Positions 21,829-32,971 of a stretch of DNA of 64,000 nucleotides are shown here, piece by piece. The translations under genes were made by a program, and so were the position numbers. How positions within the stretch are numbered: position 1 is the stretch's first letter; every line of letters begins with the position of its first letter. Source of the stretch: Fusarium oxysporum f. sp. lycopersici 4287 (taxonomy: Eukaryota; Ascomycota; Sordariomycetes; Hypocreales; Nectriaceae); assembly GCF_000149955.1 (NCBI RefSeq), contig NC_030992.1, forward strand, positions 510,584 to 574,583. The letters run 5' to 3'. The notes under the pieces were generated by a model. The model was not told where the DNA came from. It did not search any database and saw only the letters and a list, made by a program, of their open reading frames with translations.

Positions 21829-21853
21829 GATAGGCGGCGTTTGACGGCCTATC
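21829..21853. promoter_or_regulatory. Inverted repeat GATAGGC / GCCTATC
   Basis: Perfect 7-bp arms separated by 11 bp that contain CGTTTG. Lies 32 bp from the second palindrome in the same promoter. Candidate operator; the protein is unknown. Confidence 0.5.
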
Positions 21854-21884
21854 TGGCGCTACCAAGAGAGATAGCGTGGTTGAT

Positions 21885-21901
21885 CGGCGTTGAGAACGCC
21901 G
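21885..21901. promoter_or_regulatory. CGG-N11-CCG palindrome (candidate Zn2Cys6 site)
   Basis: CGGCGTTGAGAACGCCG has perfect 7-bp arms around GAG. Inverted CGG half-sites are what Zn2Cys6 dimers bind, and an 11-bp spacing is the Gal4 arrangement. A Zn2Cys6 gene lies about 5 kb away in the same set of genes. Confidence 0.6.
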
Positions 21902-22037
21902 CCAATCAGGAGTGACGCCGATGTTGGAGGCGGTTTAGATGGGAGATAAAATAAGATGCTGTTCAGGAATAGTATTTTAATGAGATTTATCTAGTGAAGC
22001 TTATTAATTTGCTACTATTATCTTTGTTATCCTCGCC

Positions 22038-23232
22038 ATGTCTTATACTACGACAGCAACCGAAGAGGTCACAGCTTCATTCCCGAGCCTCAAGCGTTTA
22101 GAAATAGGACCAGATGAATACTCTGGCCTGGATCCGGAATGGCAAAAACTATGGAACACTCATGGAAGTTCCATGATTCGAGCTGATGAGGTCAGCATTG
22201 AAGAATACCGTCTCAATCCAGCAAAGTACAGTTTCACATATCCAACATGGAAAGGCCCCGAAGTCTTTCATGTTGAGGATAGACAAATCCCTGTGACAAC
22301 GCCAGAAGGCCTGATCACGATCAGAGTCTACACTCCAGAAGGCCCCGGGCCGTTTCCTGTTCATATCAACTTCCACGGTGGAGGTTGGGTACTGGGCGGT
22401 CTTCAATCGGAAGCGGCGTGGTGTCGACATATGTGCAACAAGGCGGCTATCAAAGTCATTGACGTTGACTATCGCATGGGTCCTGAATGTAGGTATCCAA
22501 CTGCTATTTACGACTGCTGGGATGCTGTGAAATGGGTAAGGCCGAGCTTTCCATAAGAGATACTTTTCTAACTGTGTGTAGACCATAGACAACGCGACTG
22601 AGCTTAACGTCAACCCGAAAAGCGTTTCATTTGGTGGTCTTTCAGCCGGTGGTCACATGACTGCTGTTCTGGGCCACTTTGCTCGTGATGAGGGCATCGA
22701 CATCAAGTTGCAGCTCATGATTGTCCCGGCCACAGACATGCGATACTGCAGCCCCAAGATAAAACAACTCACAGCAGAGAATTGTCCTTATGAGAGTGTT
22801 TTGCAACTCAAGGACGTACCGTGGGGACCTCTTGGGCGAGAACAATGGTTCTTGAAATATTTTGTTGCCGAGGATGCTGGTAAGCACAATTATGTGATCT
22901 CAAAGACAAAGTCATACTAACATAACTTGATAGACGAGCTTGAGGAAAAGCTGAACAACGAGTGGATTCTCACACCTGTCATCGCTTCAAACTTCAAAAA
23001 CCTTCCTCGGGCGCACATCGTTACTGCAGAATTCGATCTGGAGCGAGATGAGGGGGAGTATTATGGGAAGTTGTTGAAGGATGGAGGGAATGAGGTCACT
23101 GTGAAGCGTTATAGTGGTTGTCCTCATGCTTTTGCGCATTATAATCATCCGGAGAGGGGATTGGCTAAGAGTTTCGAGTTCATTGAGGATACGACTGAGT
23201 TGCTAAGATATGTACATGAGTTTAGTATATAA
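22038..23232 (+). CDS. Alpha/beta hydrolase, hormone-sensitive-lipase-like esterase
   Basis: Three exons (22038-22535, 22582-22879, 22934-23232) give 364 residues. The oxyanion block HGGGWVLGG (about 113-121) is characteristic of the HSL-like family. The nucleophile elbow is GGLSAGG (about 184-190), with Ser as nucleophile, formed in exon 2. An acidic residue in AEFDLERDEGE and the histidine in CPHAFAHY complete the likely triad. The family cleaves ester, and in some cases lactone or amide, bonds of small acyl compounds in the cytoplasm. No signal peptide. It shares a promoter with the peptide transporter and precedes the D-amino-acid oxidase, suggesting a joint catabolic or detoxifying role; substrate unknown. 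Confidence 0.9.
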
Positions 23233-23769
23233 CTCGTAAATTAGTAGTTAATATTATAGACTGATACTACAGACTGCTTTACTGGCTTTTTCGCACAACA
23301 GGATGGTGCTTCCAATGAATGACTGTTTCGTTGATCGAGAACTACCCTACAGCGTGAAAGCATTATGGGGAGAAAATGGCGATTGTATAGAACGAGACAA
23401 ATGACTCACTCGCATTGGATATCGCTCTTGCTTTTCTCGATATTCGATATTTCTACCGCCCGATACCGACCGTTAAATTGACGAGTCATCGTACGATTCA
23501 TATCTCGAAGTTCAATAATCTTTCCGTGGGGAAGTTTCCCGCGGCCAACTCTGCGAACGCCACCAATCATATGCGACACCGATGGAGATGGACAAGGGCT
23601 GGCCGAGACTAGGCGAAATCGGACATGTCCGCGGCTGTTAGTCGGCAGCGTGAAAAGATCGAGCGACTGAAGATAAATCTCAAGTCTCCTCCATACAGAA
23701 GTAAATTCTTCTATCTAATCAGGAGTTCCATCGAGTATTATCTATTAATTGCATACTTGAAGCTCAAGA
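23233..23769. other. Intergenic region upstream of D-amino-acid oxidase
   Basis: No ORF supported. Contains a CGG-N6-CCG site 139 bp before the oxidase start. Confidence 0.6.
23620..23631. promoter_or_regulatory. CGG-N6-CCG palindrome upstream of D-amino-acid oxidase
   Basis: CGGACATGTCCG is a perfect 12-bp palindrome, the spacing used by PPR1/UaY-type Zn2Cys6 proteins. It sits 139 bp before the oxidase ATG. Confidence 0.6.
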
Positions 23770-25024
23770 ATGGCGTCTGATAGCATTGTCATCGTCGGGT
23801 AAGTTGCCTACTCATAATCTGAGCCTTCACTGACAAGGATTCAAGGGCGGGAATCATTGGCCTCGATGTCGCTCTAGTTCTGTCTCAACAAGGCTATGGA
23901 AAGAATATCACAGTGATAGCCGAGTACCTTCCCGGCGACACTTCACCATCATACACCTCACCATGGTGAGCCTCCATTCTTGTCATGCTGAAACACCCTA
24001 ACAAACCCAGGGCTGGCTGCAACTTTTCCGCCATTTCTGGCACCGATGCCAATGCGATTAAATGGGATCGCCACGGCTATGCACACCTCAAGAAACTCGC
24101 TGCAGAAGATTCTGACAAGTCCTTCGTGAAAAGGACGCCGTCAATTGAGTTCTGGGATGATAATGTGCCGCATGACAAGATCAAGGCTATGGCTGATTAT
24201 CTTGATGATGTGAGTCGATACACCAAGTTGGCAGACTTCGGCTGCTGCTGGAAATACTAACGATTTGTAGTTCAAAGCTCTGTCTGCTCAAGAACTTCCT
24301 GAAGGCGTCAAGTTCGGATGCGCGTTCACGACGTTGACCGTTAACGCGCCCGCTCACTGCCTATATCTGTACAAAAGACTGAGAGAAGACTTTGGTGTGC
24401 GGTTCATCCGCCGAAAGCTCGGCAATATCTATGAAGCGTACAACAATCCGGCCACGAAAGTCGTCTTTAATTGCACAGGCAACGCAGCAAAGACACTTGC
24501 AGGCGTGCAAGACGAGAAGTGCTATCCAACTCGAGGCCAGGTTCTGCTCGTGAGGGCATCTCATGTCAGCACAAATGTCATGCGTCACGGCAAGGATTAT
24601 GAGACGTATGTCATTCCGAGACCTGGATCAAATGGCAATGTCATTTTGGGAGGATACATGCAAAAGGGCAATGAGTAAGTCTTTTGATTCTAAAGTTTAG
24701 ACGAAAAACTGACAAAATGGCAGTGATAGCGCCACGTATTCGTCGGAGAGCGAGTCCATCCTCCAAAGGACAACGGAGCTAAGCACAGAGCTGCAGCAGA
24801 GGGAACCTGAAGTCTTGGCTGCATTCGCGGGCATGCGCCCATCTCGCGAAGGTGGCGCAAGAATTGAGCGTGATGAGATCCTTGTCAATGGAGAAAGACG
24901 TGTGATTGTGCATAATTATGGTGCTGGTGGTACAGGCTTTCAAGCTGGCTATGGCATGGCGCTGGATGCTGTCAAGAGCATCGAGGATATTCTCAGCACC
25001 CTTCCCACCAGGTCATTATTGTAA
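23770..25024 (+). CDS. D-amino-acid oxidase (FAD)
   Basis: Five exons (23770-23798, 23846-23965, 24011-24209, 24271-24674, 24724-25024) with 45-61 nt introns give 350 residues, the usual length. The first splice builds the FAD-binding GAGIIGLDVAL. Other family blocks are the FSAISGTDANA region, NCTGNAAKTLAGV, YPTRGQVLLV, YVIPRPG, GMRPSREGGARIE and HNYGAGGTGFQAGYG at the end. The enzyme deaminates D-amino acids to keto acids with hydrogen peroxide, normally in peroxisomes. The C-terminus is SLL, a poor match to the SKL-type targeting signal, so location is uncertain. It is tail-to-tail with the Zn2Cys6 gene, 23 bp apart. Confidence 0.93.
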
Positions 25025-25047
25025 GCAGAATTATATAGATGTGTAAT

Positions 25048-27022
25048 TTATGTTCCCTGCTTTGACGCATCCAACGCAAGTTTCACGTGCGGTTCCAATT
25101 TGAGAACCTGATCGACTCCTCGCCAGAATATGGCATCCATTCTCAGTAGACCCAATCGAATGACTACGAAGGCATTGGCTTTGTGACGCATTTGCCTTCG
25201 TGTTGCTTGAAGTAGCTTCATCCATGAGAGTGCTTCTTCGTAAGTAGCGGCCGAGACAAACATGAACAACATGGCGAAACAGAGTGACGAGAATGCGCTT
25301 TGGCACCAAGGTGGCCAGTGTTCTGCTGTTTCGTCGCTCTTGAGGCTTTTGAGGAAGTCAGAATATTGTTCCAGAACTGTCTTCAGGCTCTTGCGTGGGG
25401 ACCATTGATCTGAAGTGTTGGATGCCGAGGGGTGAGAATTTCGGGCGTGCACGGCAGCGCGCAGTATTAGTAGTTGTGTGTAATAGTAGCCGAGCTTGAT
25501 AGTTATTCCAGGCATTGACTTGTCGTTGTTGGGATCCGTTGAGCTTGTCCAGTCGGGTTTTATATGTTCCAAAGACTCCGAGAGCTCCAACACGGTCGTT
25601 TGTAACTCTTCTGGCCTCTGACTTAGACTTGATGATCGCAAAGAACGAGAGAAACGTTAGCTACCACCAATGGATTCTGCGACAGAATACTTACTAAAGA
25701 CGATCAAGAGCATCTGAGAGAGAAGCTGTGAGGGCTGAGAAGACCATGGTATCAGCCCACTGCGACGCATCGAGGCCAGAAGAGTGCTCGTCCTGAGCTG
25801 AGAGCTCATCAACGAGCCAATTGGCACGATTGATATGAGGTGGCCTTCCTAAAGCAGCTGCTAACCATCTATCAAGCGCGTATACAAAGAACGAGAGTCT
25901 GCGTCTCTCAGCTATTTGGGCCGATGGGATATTCCAAAGAGATGGATCAAGGTGCAGCCCAATGTTTGTAGCTGCTGATACTAGCGTTCCCATTGTTGCC
26001 CATCGGTAGGATGCATCTGACACAAGTGGATTTGAAGATGGTCGAGCAATGAGCAGGAATAGAGTCTGAACGGTCGCAATGTTTGGTGAGTGGATTTCAA
26101 AAGCAACTGCCGCATTAATGAGATGGGCTAGGTCTTCAGCATCAGGTGAGTCGTAGGCCATATCGATGCAGAGTTGATCATCATACATGGCGAAAGGAAG
26201 AGATATTGAATAGATTGTTGCCAGAAGACAGGGAGCACTTGTTGCCGGGCCAGGAGGGGACTCTGTTGAGAATATTGGGTAATGTGGTGCGATGAATCTG
26301 TTGTAAAGACTTATCAACCTCTTGCCCATGTTTTGAGAGACGGCCTTCTCAAGCTCCACTCTTTGCGATGATATTGGCGCGCCAGTATGTCCGGCTTCTT
26401 TTCTACTTTGACCAAACAGCGATGGCTGTGAGATTAGGAACTGAACAGGTGGGTTGTTGTTCACTGATCGTATCGCGAGCTGTTTGAACTTGAAGGTACC
26501 GTGCTCATCCGATTGATATCGTTGGAGGAGATAGGGATCCATATCTCCACTGAGCCCAAGCGTTTCTGGATGAAGATTTTCGTGTCCATCCAAAAGCGGG
26601 TAGATCTTGCTGTATGAGCCATCTGTTGATTCAGCCGCGATAGATGGAGGGTTGTTATCAGGTGTTTGGAACATGAACTGATACTCGGGAGCGTCTATGT
26701 CGAGATGTTGAAGGAAGTCTATGTTGATATCGGGAAAGGTGTCTGTTCCTGTCGGTGAAACAATACCTTGCTCAAAGGATGTGAGTGGCTCTTCAATGAC
26801 CTCATTAGAGGACCCTTCCGCATCGTTTGCATCATGATATTCAGGGCTCGTCTCAGCTGTTTGCTGCCTCTTCCGAGGCCTCGCAGCCTCTACAAAGGTG
26901 CATTCTCTCCCGTATTGCTGACATAATCGGCATGGAGGTGACGACTCGATCCGGCATGCAGTTTTGCGAGAACGACAGAAGTCGCATGGTCTTTGCCGCT
27001 TGCTCATGTATTTACGCATCAT
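25048..27022 (-). CDS. Zn2Cys6 transcription factor with fungal-specific regulatory domain
   Basis: Two exons (27022-25695, 25627-25048) with a 67-nt intron give 635 residues; the methionine at position 6 is an alternative start. Cysteines in CDFCRSRKTACRIESSPPC followed by RLCQQYGREC give C-x2-C-x6-C-x6-C-x2-C-x6-C. The middle region has the fungal-specific TF domain signature: YPIFSTESPPG, SLLATIYS-like helices, and WATMGTLVSAATNIGLHLDPS followed by RRRLSFFVYALDRWLAAALGRPP. Nuclear, and expected to bind CGG repeats. Position beside oxidase, hydrolase and transporter makes it the likely local regulator, which is inference. Confidence 0.92.
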
Positions 27023-27557
27023 GAGCTGGTGGGCGAAGGAGGTTGAGATAGCGAATCAGAAGTTACTAAAACTGATCGGAATTAGAGTCCAGAATCCACG
27101 TGATCTCGTCTACTTATGGGGAGCCTAGCGCAAGATACAGCTAGCTACTAGTACAAACGATAAGAGGCCTGTTGAGTTTATTCATCTAATGTTGACATTT
27201 GATATATGCTTGTGCAATTTGGATTCAAGCTCCGCAGTCGTTATTCATGGGATATAACCCCGAGACTCATGTAATATTGTAAGCAGTGGTGTTTGCCAAG
27301 CGCCTCTTGAATAATGTGTACTCGCCGACTGGACAGCCTGCAGATACTGCCTGACGGGCTGCGCTCCCATTGTGGGTTGAGAAATCGCAAATAAGGCTGT
27401 GATACGAATTACACCTCCAACAAATCAAGTATGCAGGAATGGTCGCCAGGCATACTCCGATGTGCTTATCTTACCCCGCTCCTCCTCAAATACTGAACAT
27501 CGGCCATAGCAACGCACCGCATCTCTTTCCAGCCCCAGATATTTTTGCTCTACTCTA
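27023..27557. other. Divergent intergenic region
   Basis: Shared upstream DNA of the Zn2Cys6 gene and the HET gene. No ORF or repeat worth calling. Confidence 0.6.
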
Positions 27558-29261
27558 ATGCGTCTCATTAACACCAAGACTCTGGAGCTCCATGAGTTCT
27601 TCAACGACAATGTGCCCCCTTATGCAATTCTGTCACATACCTGGGGTACCGAGGAAGTTACATTCCAGGATTGGCAGAACCACCAAGTTGCAGTCTCAAA
27701 GCAAGGATATTTAAAGATCAAGAACGCCTGCCGTAAGTCTTTGAATAAGAGACTTGAATGGCTCTGGGTTGATACCAACTGCATCGACAAGACTAGCTCA
27801 GCTGAGCTTACGGAAGCGATAAACTCGATGTTTGCATACTATCAGAAGTCTCGAGTCTGCTTTGCTTACCTAGCTGATGTTACTACATACTATCAGAAGA
27901 GCGAGCTGATGTTTTCACAAGTTCGGGGCAGCCGTTGGTTTACTCGCGGCTGGACACTCCAGGAACTGATAGCGCCACGGCATATGGTGTTCTATGCGGC
28001 TGATTGGTCAAAGATAGGGACTAAGGATGAATTCTTTGCTCGCTTGGTCGCATCAATCACCAAAATTGATAGTATATATCTCAGTGGGCAGTTCTTACCC
28101 ATGGCTTCCGTCTCACAGAAGATGTCATGGTTGGCGAACAGAACAACGACGAGGACTGAAGACATGGCATATTGTATGCTTGGCATATTCGATATCAGCA
28201 TGCCACTTCTCTACGGAGAAGGCAAGAGGGCATTCTTCCGCCTCCAGGAAGAGATCATCAAAAGATCGAATGATCACACTATTTTCTGTTGGGAATGGAT
28301 TGATGATGTCCCTGGTGATTGGGGGAGTCTTCTCGCCCCATGGCCCACTGCCTTTGAAGGATCTGGTGGCTTCGAAAGGCTCAGCAGCGACGACATCTCG
28401 ATATTTTCAATGACAAATGCTGGCTTATCTATCCCCTTACCCACCATAGCCAGCCTCGGAGGCACATCCGACTATACCAGGTCCTGGTTCGTTATGCTTC
28501 AAGCCCGCCTAGCAAATACAACAGGCGATCCTCCAGATGCAGCATGTATTCAGGTTTCTGGCCGTCAAGTAGGTGATCTCCTCTACGTGGCAAGATTACC
28601 GTATCCTGCTCGACCGATGACAATGCCGAGAACCCTGGTAGGGCACCTTAAAACGCAGCCCCTTATTGTCATGAACAGATTGGAAGAAACAAGGCTCCTC
28701 AAGGAAAGAAAGCTATTTCCCGATTATCACAATGGAAACAGTGTTATATTTATACCTGTTTGTTGCCCGCAAACTCCGGAAAGAAGATGGCGTTTTGTGG
28801 AGTCATCGTTTGGTCCAGTCCTAATACTACTTGACAAGGACAATATCCGTGTAGGCAGATTGATGTTCAAAGGGTCTAAGAAAGATGGAGAGATCCTCCA
28901 TATCTTCCTGGGTGTACGAATAAATGATGGGCATTGTTATGCTTTTGTCAAGATTGTCCCCGTCTACTCAAAAACGATCTGGCACCATTGGGAGCAATAT
29001 GTCGAGAGAAGCACATCCGACAAACAGGAGGCTGACTTCTGTGGTAGTCTCGGAGTAACAGCAGCACTGAGGAGATCCATAGACAACACAAGGGGTGGCG
29101 AAAACCACTACTTCTTATTTCTTAAGGAGGGTGGCTTTGCTGACTCTGAAAACTTCCTATCGGCAATGGGTTTCGACCGTCAGGGAAATGATACCGATTC
29201 GATTGATGTGGCATCTGATGTTGCTGGAAATGGTACATTTAAGTATATAGATCAGGCTTAG
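27558..29261 (+). CDS. HET domain protein of the HET-E-like N-terminal type
   Basis: Intronless, 567 residues. It begins MRLINTKTLELHEFF and then YAILSHTWG, the start shared by HET-E/HET-D-type incompatibility proteins. Further HET blocks are LWVDTNCID (about 69-77), the YYQKSRVCFAYLADV region and GSRWFTRGWTLQELIAP (about 123-139). DMAYCMLGIFDISMPLLYGE (about 202-221) follows. There is no NACHT, WD or ankyrin part, so it is a stand-alone HET protein. Predicted role: non-self recognition and regulated cell death. Confidence 0.92.
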   Translation: MRLINTKTLELHEFFNDNVPPYAILSHTWGTEEVTFQDWQNHQVAVSKQGYLKIKNACRKSLNKRLEWLWVDTNCIDKTSSAELTEAINSMFAYYQKSRVCFAYLADVTTYYQKSELMFSQVRGSRWFTRGWTLQELIAPRHMVFYAADWSKIGTKDEFFARLVASITKIDSIYLSGQFLPMASVSQKMSWLANRTTTRTEDMAYCMLGIFDISMPLLYGEGKRAFFRLQEEIIKRSNDHTIFCWEWIDDVPGDWGSLLAPWPTAFEGSGGFERLSSDDISIFSMTNAGLSIPLPTIASLGGTSDYTRSWFVMLQARLANTTGDPPDAACIQVSGRQVGDLLYVARLPYPARPMTMPRTLVGHLKTQPLIVMNRLEETRLLKERKLFPDYHNGNSVIFIPVCCPQTPERRWRFVESSFGPVLILLDKDNIRVGRLMFKGSKKDGEILHIFLGVRINDGHCYAFVKIVPVYSKTIWHHWEQYVERSTSDKQEADFCGSLGVTAALRRSIDNTRGGENHYFLFLKEGGFADSENFLSAMGFDRQGNDTDSIDVASDVAGNGTFKYIDQA

Positions 29262-29846
29262 CTCTTACAAACGCATCTATAGAGTGGAGGAAATGCTTTG
29301 CAAGGCAGGATAATGCAGAGACATAGTCTGTAATTCTATCAGAAGCAACTAGAGCCAGGTTCATATACAGCTGAATTTTTCTATAATTGTATTCGAAAAA
29401 TTTGGGTTTTCAGGTATACAGAACAGGCACTTCATAATTATCGTTTTGTCAATGCCATGTGTTCTCTAATTTCTGTCTCGTAAGCTCTGTGTTTTTTTTC
29501 TAATCCATGTGTCCCGCCTTAAGCGCTTTGAGAATTATCATAACCTACAGCGACCAAACAATTCGAAAAAGATCATCGCGACATTCATTTAGGCCATCAT
29601 GATGCTGCATGCGGGGGGGCCGATTTACTCGGCGGTTAAAGGTATATGATACACCAACCATATTGCTGGAACCACGTCATGAAACAGCACCAAAACAAAA
29701 TGTTAGTTTTCAACTTCTTCAGTATCGAATATCTCACAAAAGCTCAAGATTGGAAAGACTTCTTTTATAAAATTCTCTCTCGGTAAATTTCCTTATTCTA
29801 CTATATCCGATATCATCTGGCAAGCTTCTCATGGTTGGACCCACTG
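29262..29846. other. Intergenic region
   Basis: AT-rich, with no supported coding sequence. It contains short homopolymer runs (T8, G7). Confidence 0.55.
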
Positions 29847-30903
29847 GACTTTACAATAGGCTGGATTTGCGCCCTCGAGACTGAATATGTTGCTGCGCGG
29901 GTGTTTCTGGATGAGTAATGCCCTGTTTCTGGATCCCTTCCTCGAACTGACCCTAATAAATACACCTTCAGCCGATTGGGGCATCACAACGTCGTTATTG
30001 CTGTCCTTTCTCAAGGATATGGCACATCAAGTGCAGCCAGCGTCGCGACACATATGATCTTTAGCTTTCTAAATATCAGGATTGGGCTGTTAGTCGGAAT
30101 TTCAGGCGGTGTTCCCAGCGCACAGGATGATATACGACTGGGGGATGTTGTAGTTAGCGTCAAAGAGCATAACGGCGTTCTTCCATAAGATATGGGTATG
30201 GCGTTTCAGGGCCAAGAATTTGAGATACGGTGAGTTCTGAACGCGCCACCTTTCCAGCTTCTGACGGCAACGAATGGTCTCAGAGCCCAACACGAGATTC
30301 AAGGGCATCGGATTCGACGTTCCATTCGCGAGACTCTGAACAGAAACCCGAAACTATGAACCAAATTCGGACGCCCTGATCCAGACTCTGACCGGCTCTA
30401 TTTACCTCATATTGTTCACACGTCCGGCCAATCATCCCGTTGTACGGAGGCTTGTGGAAACGATTCATTAAATCTTGTTATACGGCCGGAAAGAGCTGCC
30501 GCAGAAGATGGTATTGTCATTCATCATGGTCTCATCGCTTCTGGAAACACTGTTTGCAGAGATGCCAATCTACGCGACAAATTCGCCCAGAAGGGAGCCT
30601 TATGCTTCGAGATGGAAGTAGCAGGCTTGATAAATTACTTCCCTTGTATAGTGATTCAGGGTATATGTGACTATTCTGATTCGCACAAGAACAAAGACTG
30701 GCAAGGATACGCAGCTATGACTGCCGCAGTATATGCCAAAGACCTTCTCAAGCATGTCGCTCCATCGCGGGTTGCGACGAAACGAAATATGCGTGCTTGT
30801 AGCACGAAATGGTTAACCAGTCATTACTCGAGTCTTCTCACGGAGACAGTGTTCGTTTTCATGCTGTTCTTACTTGTAGAGGCTATTGCAAGTAATGTGG
30901 TCT
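29847..30903 (+). pseudogene. Relic of a nucleoside-phosphorylase-like (PNP_UDP_1) domain of NLR-type proteins
   Basis: One frame reads through the whole domain with landmarks of the phosphorylase-like module found at the N-terminus of many fungal NLRs. These are [51 protein letters not shown] followed by GDVVVS, then GLIASGNTVCRDANLRDKFA and CFEMEVAGLINYFPCIVIQG. The frame holds four internal stops (near 29916, 30186, 30234 and 30355) and lacks an in-frame start. Because no frame change is needed, decay is by base substitution. The frame ends at a TGA after a hydrophobic tail, with no NACHT or repeat region, so this is a truncated relic. Confidence 0.8.
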
Positions 30904-31449
30904 GAAGTGGGGGGCGACTGGTGTGATTCAGTAAAAGAAATCCACCAAAGCCTTCGATGGCAGTTGATACAGATGAGGATGTACGTTGATTTGTTTAATT
31001 TATTGTGTATTAGAACCTGTTTATGTGAAACCAGACAGCAAGACGTTGCACAAAATGTCGTTAGTTACAGCATACCTTGGTCAACCGTCAAGGAACAACC
31101 AATGTATGTATCTCAGTCCTGTTCGCTTTCATTCTATTGGGGTTTATCACGCAAAATTTTACTAAATAATTACGACTTCTTGTTTTTACCCTACTAAAGT
31201 TGAGCATGCCGTAGAATTACATTGGTTTGTCGTCAAACATCAACTACATAAATGACCCGAAACCTCGGATGAGATTGCCAACAGAGTATGTTAGTAGCTC
31301 AACCCCGCTTCTTAAATCCGCTTCCTACAAATCAACAAATCGTTGTCAACAAAGCCTCGTCAACAAAGCTCTAGCAACATAGTTAACACAATCGCCGCCC
31401 CCATATCCAAGATATACAACAACTCGTATTAATACACTATTTACAAGAT
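30904..31449. other. Intergenic, AT-rich
   Basis: No supported feature. The composition becomes more AT-rich towards the RIP-like relic downstream. Confidence 0.5.
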
Positions 31450-32550
31450 ATGACATTCGAACTTTCTAACAACGCACTATCGCCGCCTCAAACACCACCA
31501 GCATAGAATGTAATCTAGTTCACTTTCAGTGATAGAAAAACCAATTTAAAGCTAGTAGCTATGTATAATAATAAACGCTTTATTAGATATCTCTCTGCCG
31601 ATAACTTTTCTAAGTCGCCCATATTAAAAGAATATTATCTCTTCTTCATATAAGTTGCCAAAGAATTTAAGCTAGATGGTGTAGCTATCGAGGACTTCTA
31701 GGATTAGATTATTAACCCTCTACTCCATATTTTCCAGAAGCTGCCTACTCTAGACTAGGCAGTACTACAGACCTTGGATAGATTTTTCAACCCTGAAACT
31801 TTCGTCTATACCTTTCAAACGGTCTCCCATAAGCATATACCACAGCTAGATAGAGACACCTAACACCAATATCTATTCAGTGTTTCTGTTCCTGATGCAC
31901 TCTGTGCGTCATGGAAGTCCTTTGATCCGCCTGAAGTACGGATCTTTTATAAGAATATGGTTAGCCTGCCTTCTAATACGCCACGCAAAGTCCTATTAAA
32001 CGACAAGATAATTGCATTCTTTGAGCTCATACGCCATAGCAATAAGCAGCCCCTTATAAATAAACTAGATCTATATAGGAAGATTAACAGAGCCCAACTT
32101 AATAATAAGATAAGGATTTTATGCCTCTATGGCCTAGTGCAGAATAATAATGGTGTTACTCTGGGTCTTTTACTTACCTATATTAACTATAGGCATATAA
32201 CACTATTATATATAGTAGAGCCGGGAACCGAAGTTTTACTAAGGGAGAGATAGGCTGCACAAATTCAGGAAGCTATTGGCCAACTACATGATGCTAGAAT
32301 CGTTTAGGGAGATGCCAAACCGGACAATGTCCTAATTAATATAAATAAGGATACTTGGCTTATTATTTTTAGTGGTGGATACACGGGGGGATAGGTGCCC
32401 AAGATCCTTGCCGGGACAATGGAAGGTGATCGCATTGCTCTCGAGAAGATACTAGAATACATCCGCACCCAGAATATCAATCAGGAGGCTATTTATTTCC
32501 CCTCATTATTCGACCGTCACTTATTTTCCTGGCTATATGCACATTTCTAG
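31450..32550 (+). pseudogene. RIP-like relic of a fungal protein-kinase-like gene
   Basis: A single 1.1-kb frame beginning at an ATG contains about ten stops, nearly all TAG, but no frameshift. Kinase landmarks remain: QLHDARIV*GDAKPDNVLI, where the stop falls on an expected tryptophan, and FSGGYTGG*VPKILAGTMEG, again at a tryptophan position. A third stop follows LPTLD. TGG to TAG and CAG to TAG are the changes made by C-to-T mutation at CpA on either strand, as in RIP. The region is AT-rich. The parent would be a kinase-like protein of the HDAGIVWGDAKPENVLID type common in this group of fungi. It ends just before the assembly gap. Confidence 0.75.
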
Positions 32551-32717
32551 CGTCTGACCCAACTTTTCACACCGTGTCAGATGAAGGATCTGGACCCCGC
32601 AACATTGTATGTGTTGGTCGTGAATAGTTCACTTTTTCACGTATATCAGCAAAAAGGTGATGGGTCTCTGATGCATGTGTTCACTCCACCTCAAGATATA
32701 CGCCCCGACCAATGCCT

Positions 32718-32971
32718 NNNNNNNNNNNNNNNNNNNNNNNNNNNNNNNNNNNNNNNNNNNNNNNNNNNNNNNNNNNNNNNNNNNNNNNNNNNNNNNNNNN
32801 NNNNNNNNNNNNNNNNNNNNNNNNNNNNNNNNNNNNNNNNNNNNNNNNNNNNNNNNNNNNNNNNNNNNNNNNNNNNNNNNNNNNNNNNNNNNNNNNNNNN
32901 NNNNNNNNNNNNNNNNNNNNNNNNNNNNNNNNNNNNNNNNNNNNNNNNNNNNNNNNNNNNNNNNNNNNNNN
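32718..32971. other. Assembly gap (N run)
   Basis: 254 unknown bases. ORFs spanning it are artefacts. The gap lies between the RIP-like relic and the rvt gene, so upstream exons or a repeat could be hidden here. Confidence 0.99.

Larger units (their letters stand above)
21643..22037. promoter_or_regulatory. Bidirectional promoter between POT transporter and hydrolase
   Basis: A 395-bp divergent region, rich in GGCG/CGCC and containing two clear inverted repeats listed separately. The half nearest the hydrolase is AT-rich. Confidence 0.6.

Noticed and set aside
29262..31449. Considered as a complete NLR gene
   Set aside because: The phosphorylase-like frame has four stops, no start codon, and no NACHT or repeat domain follows.
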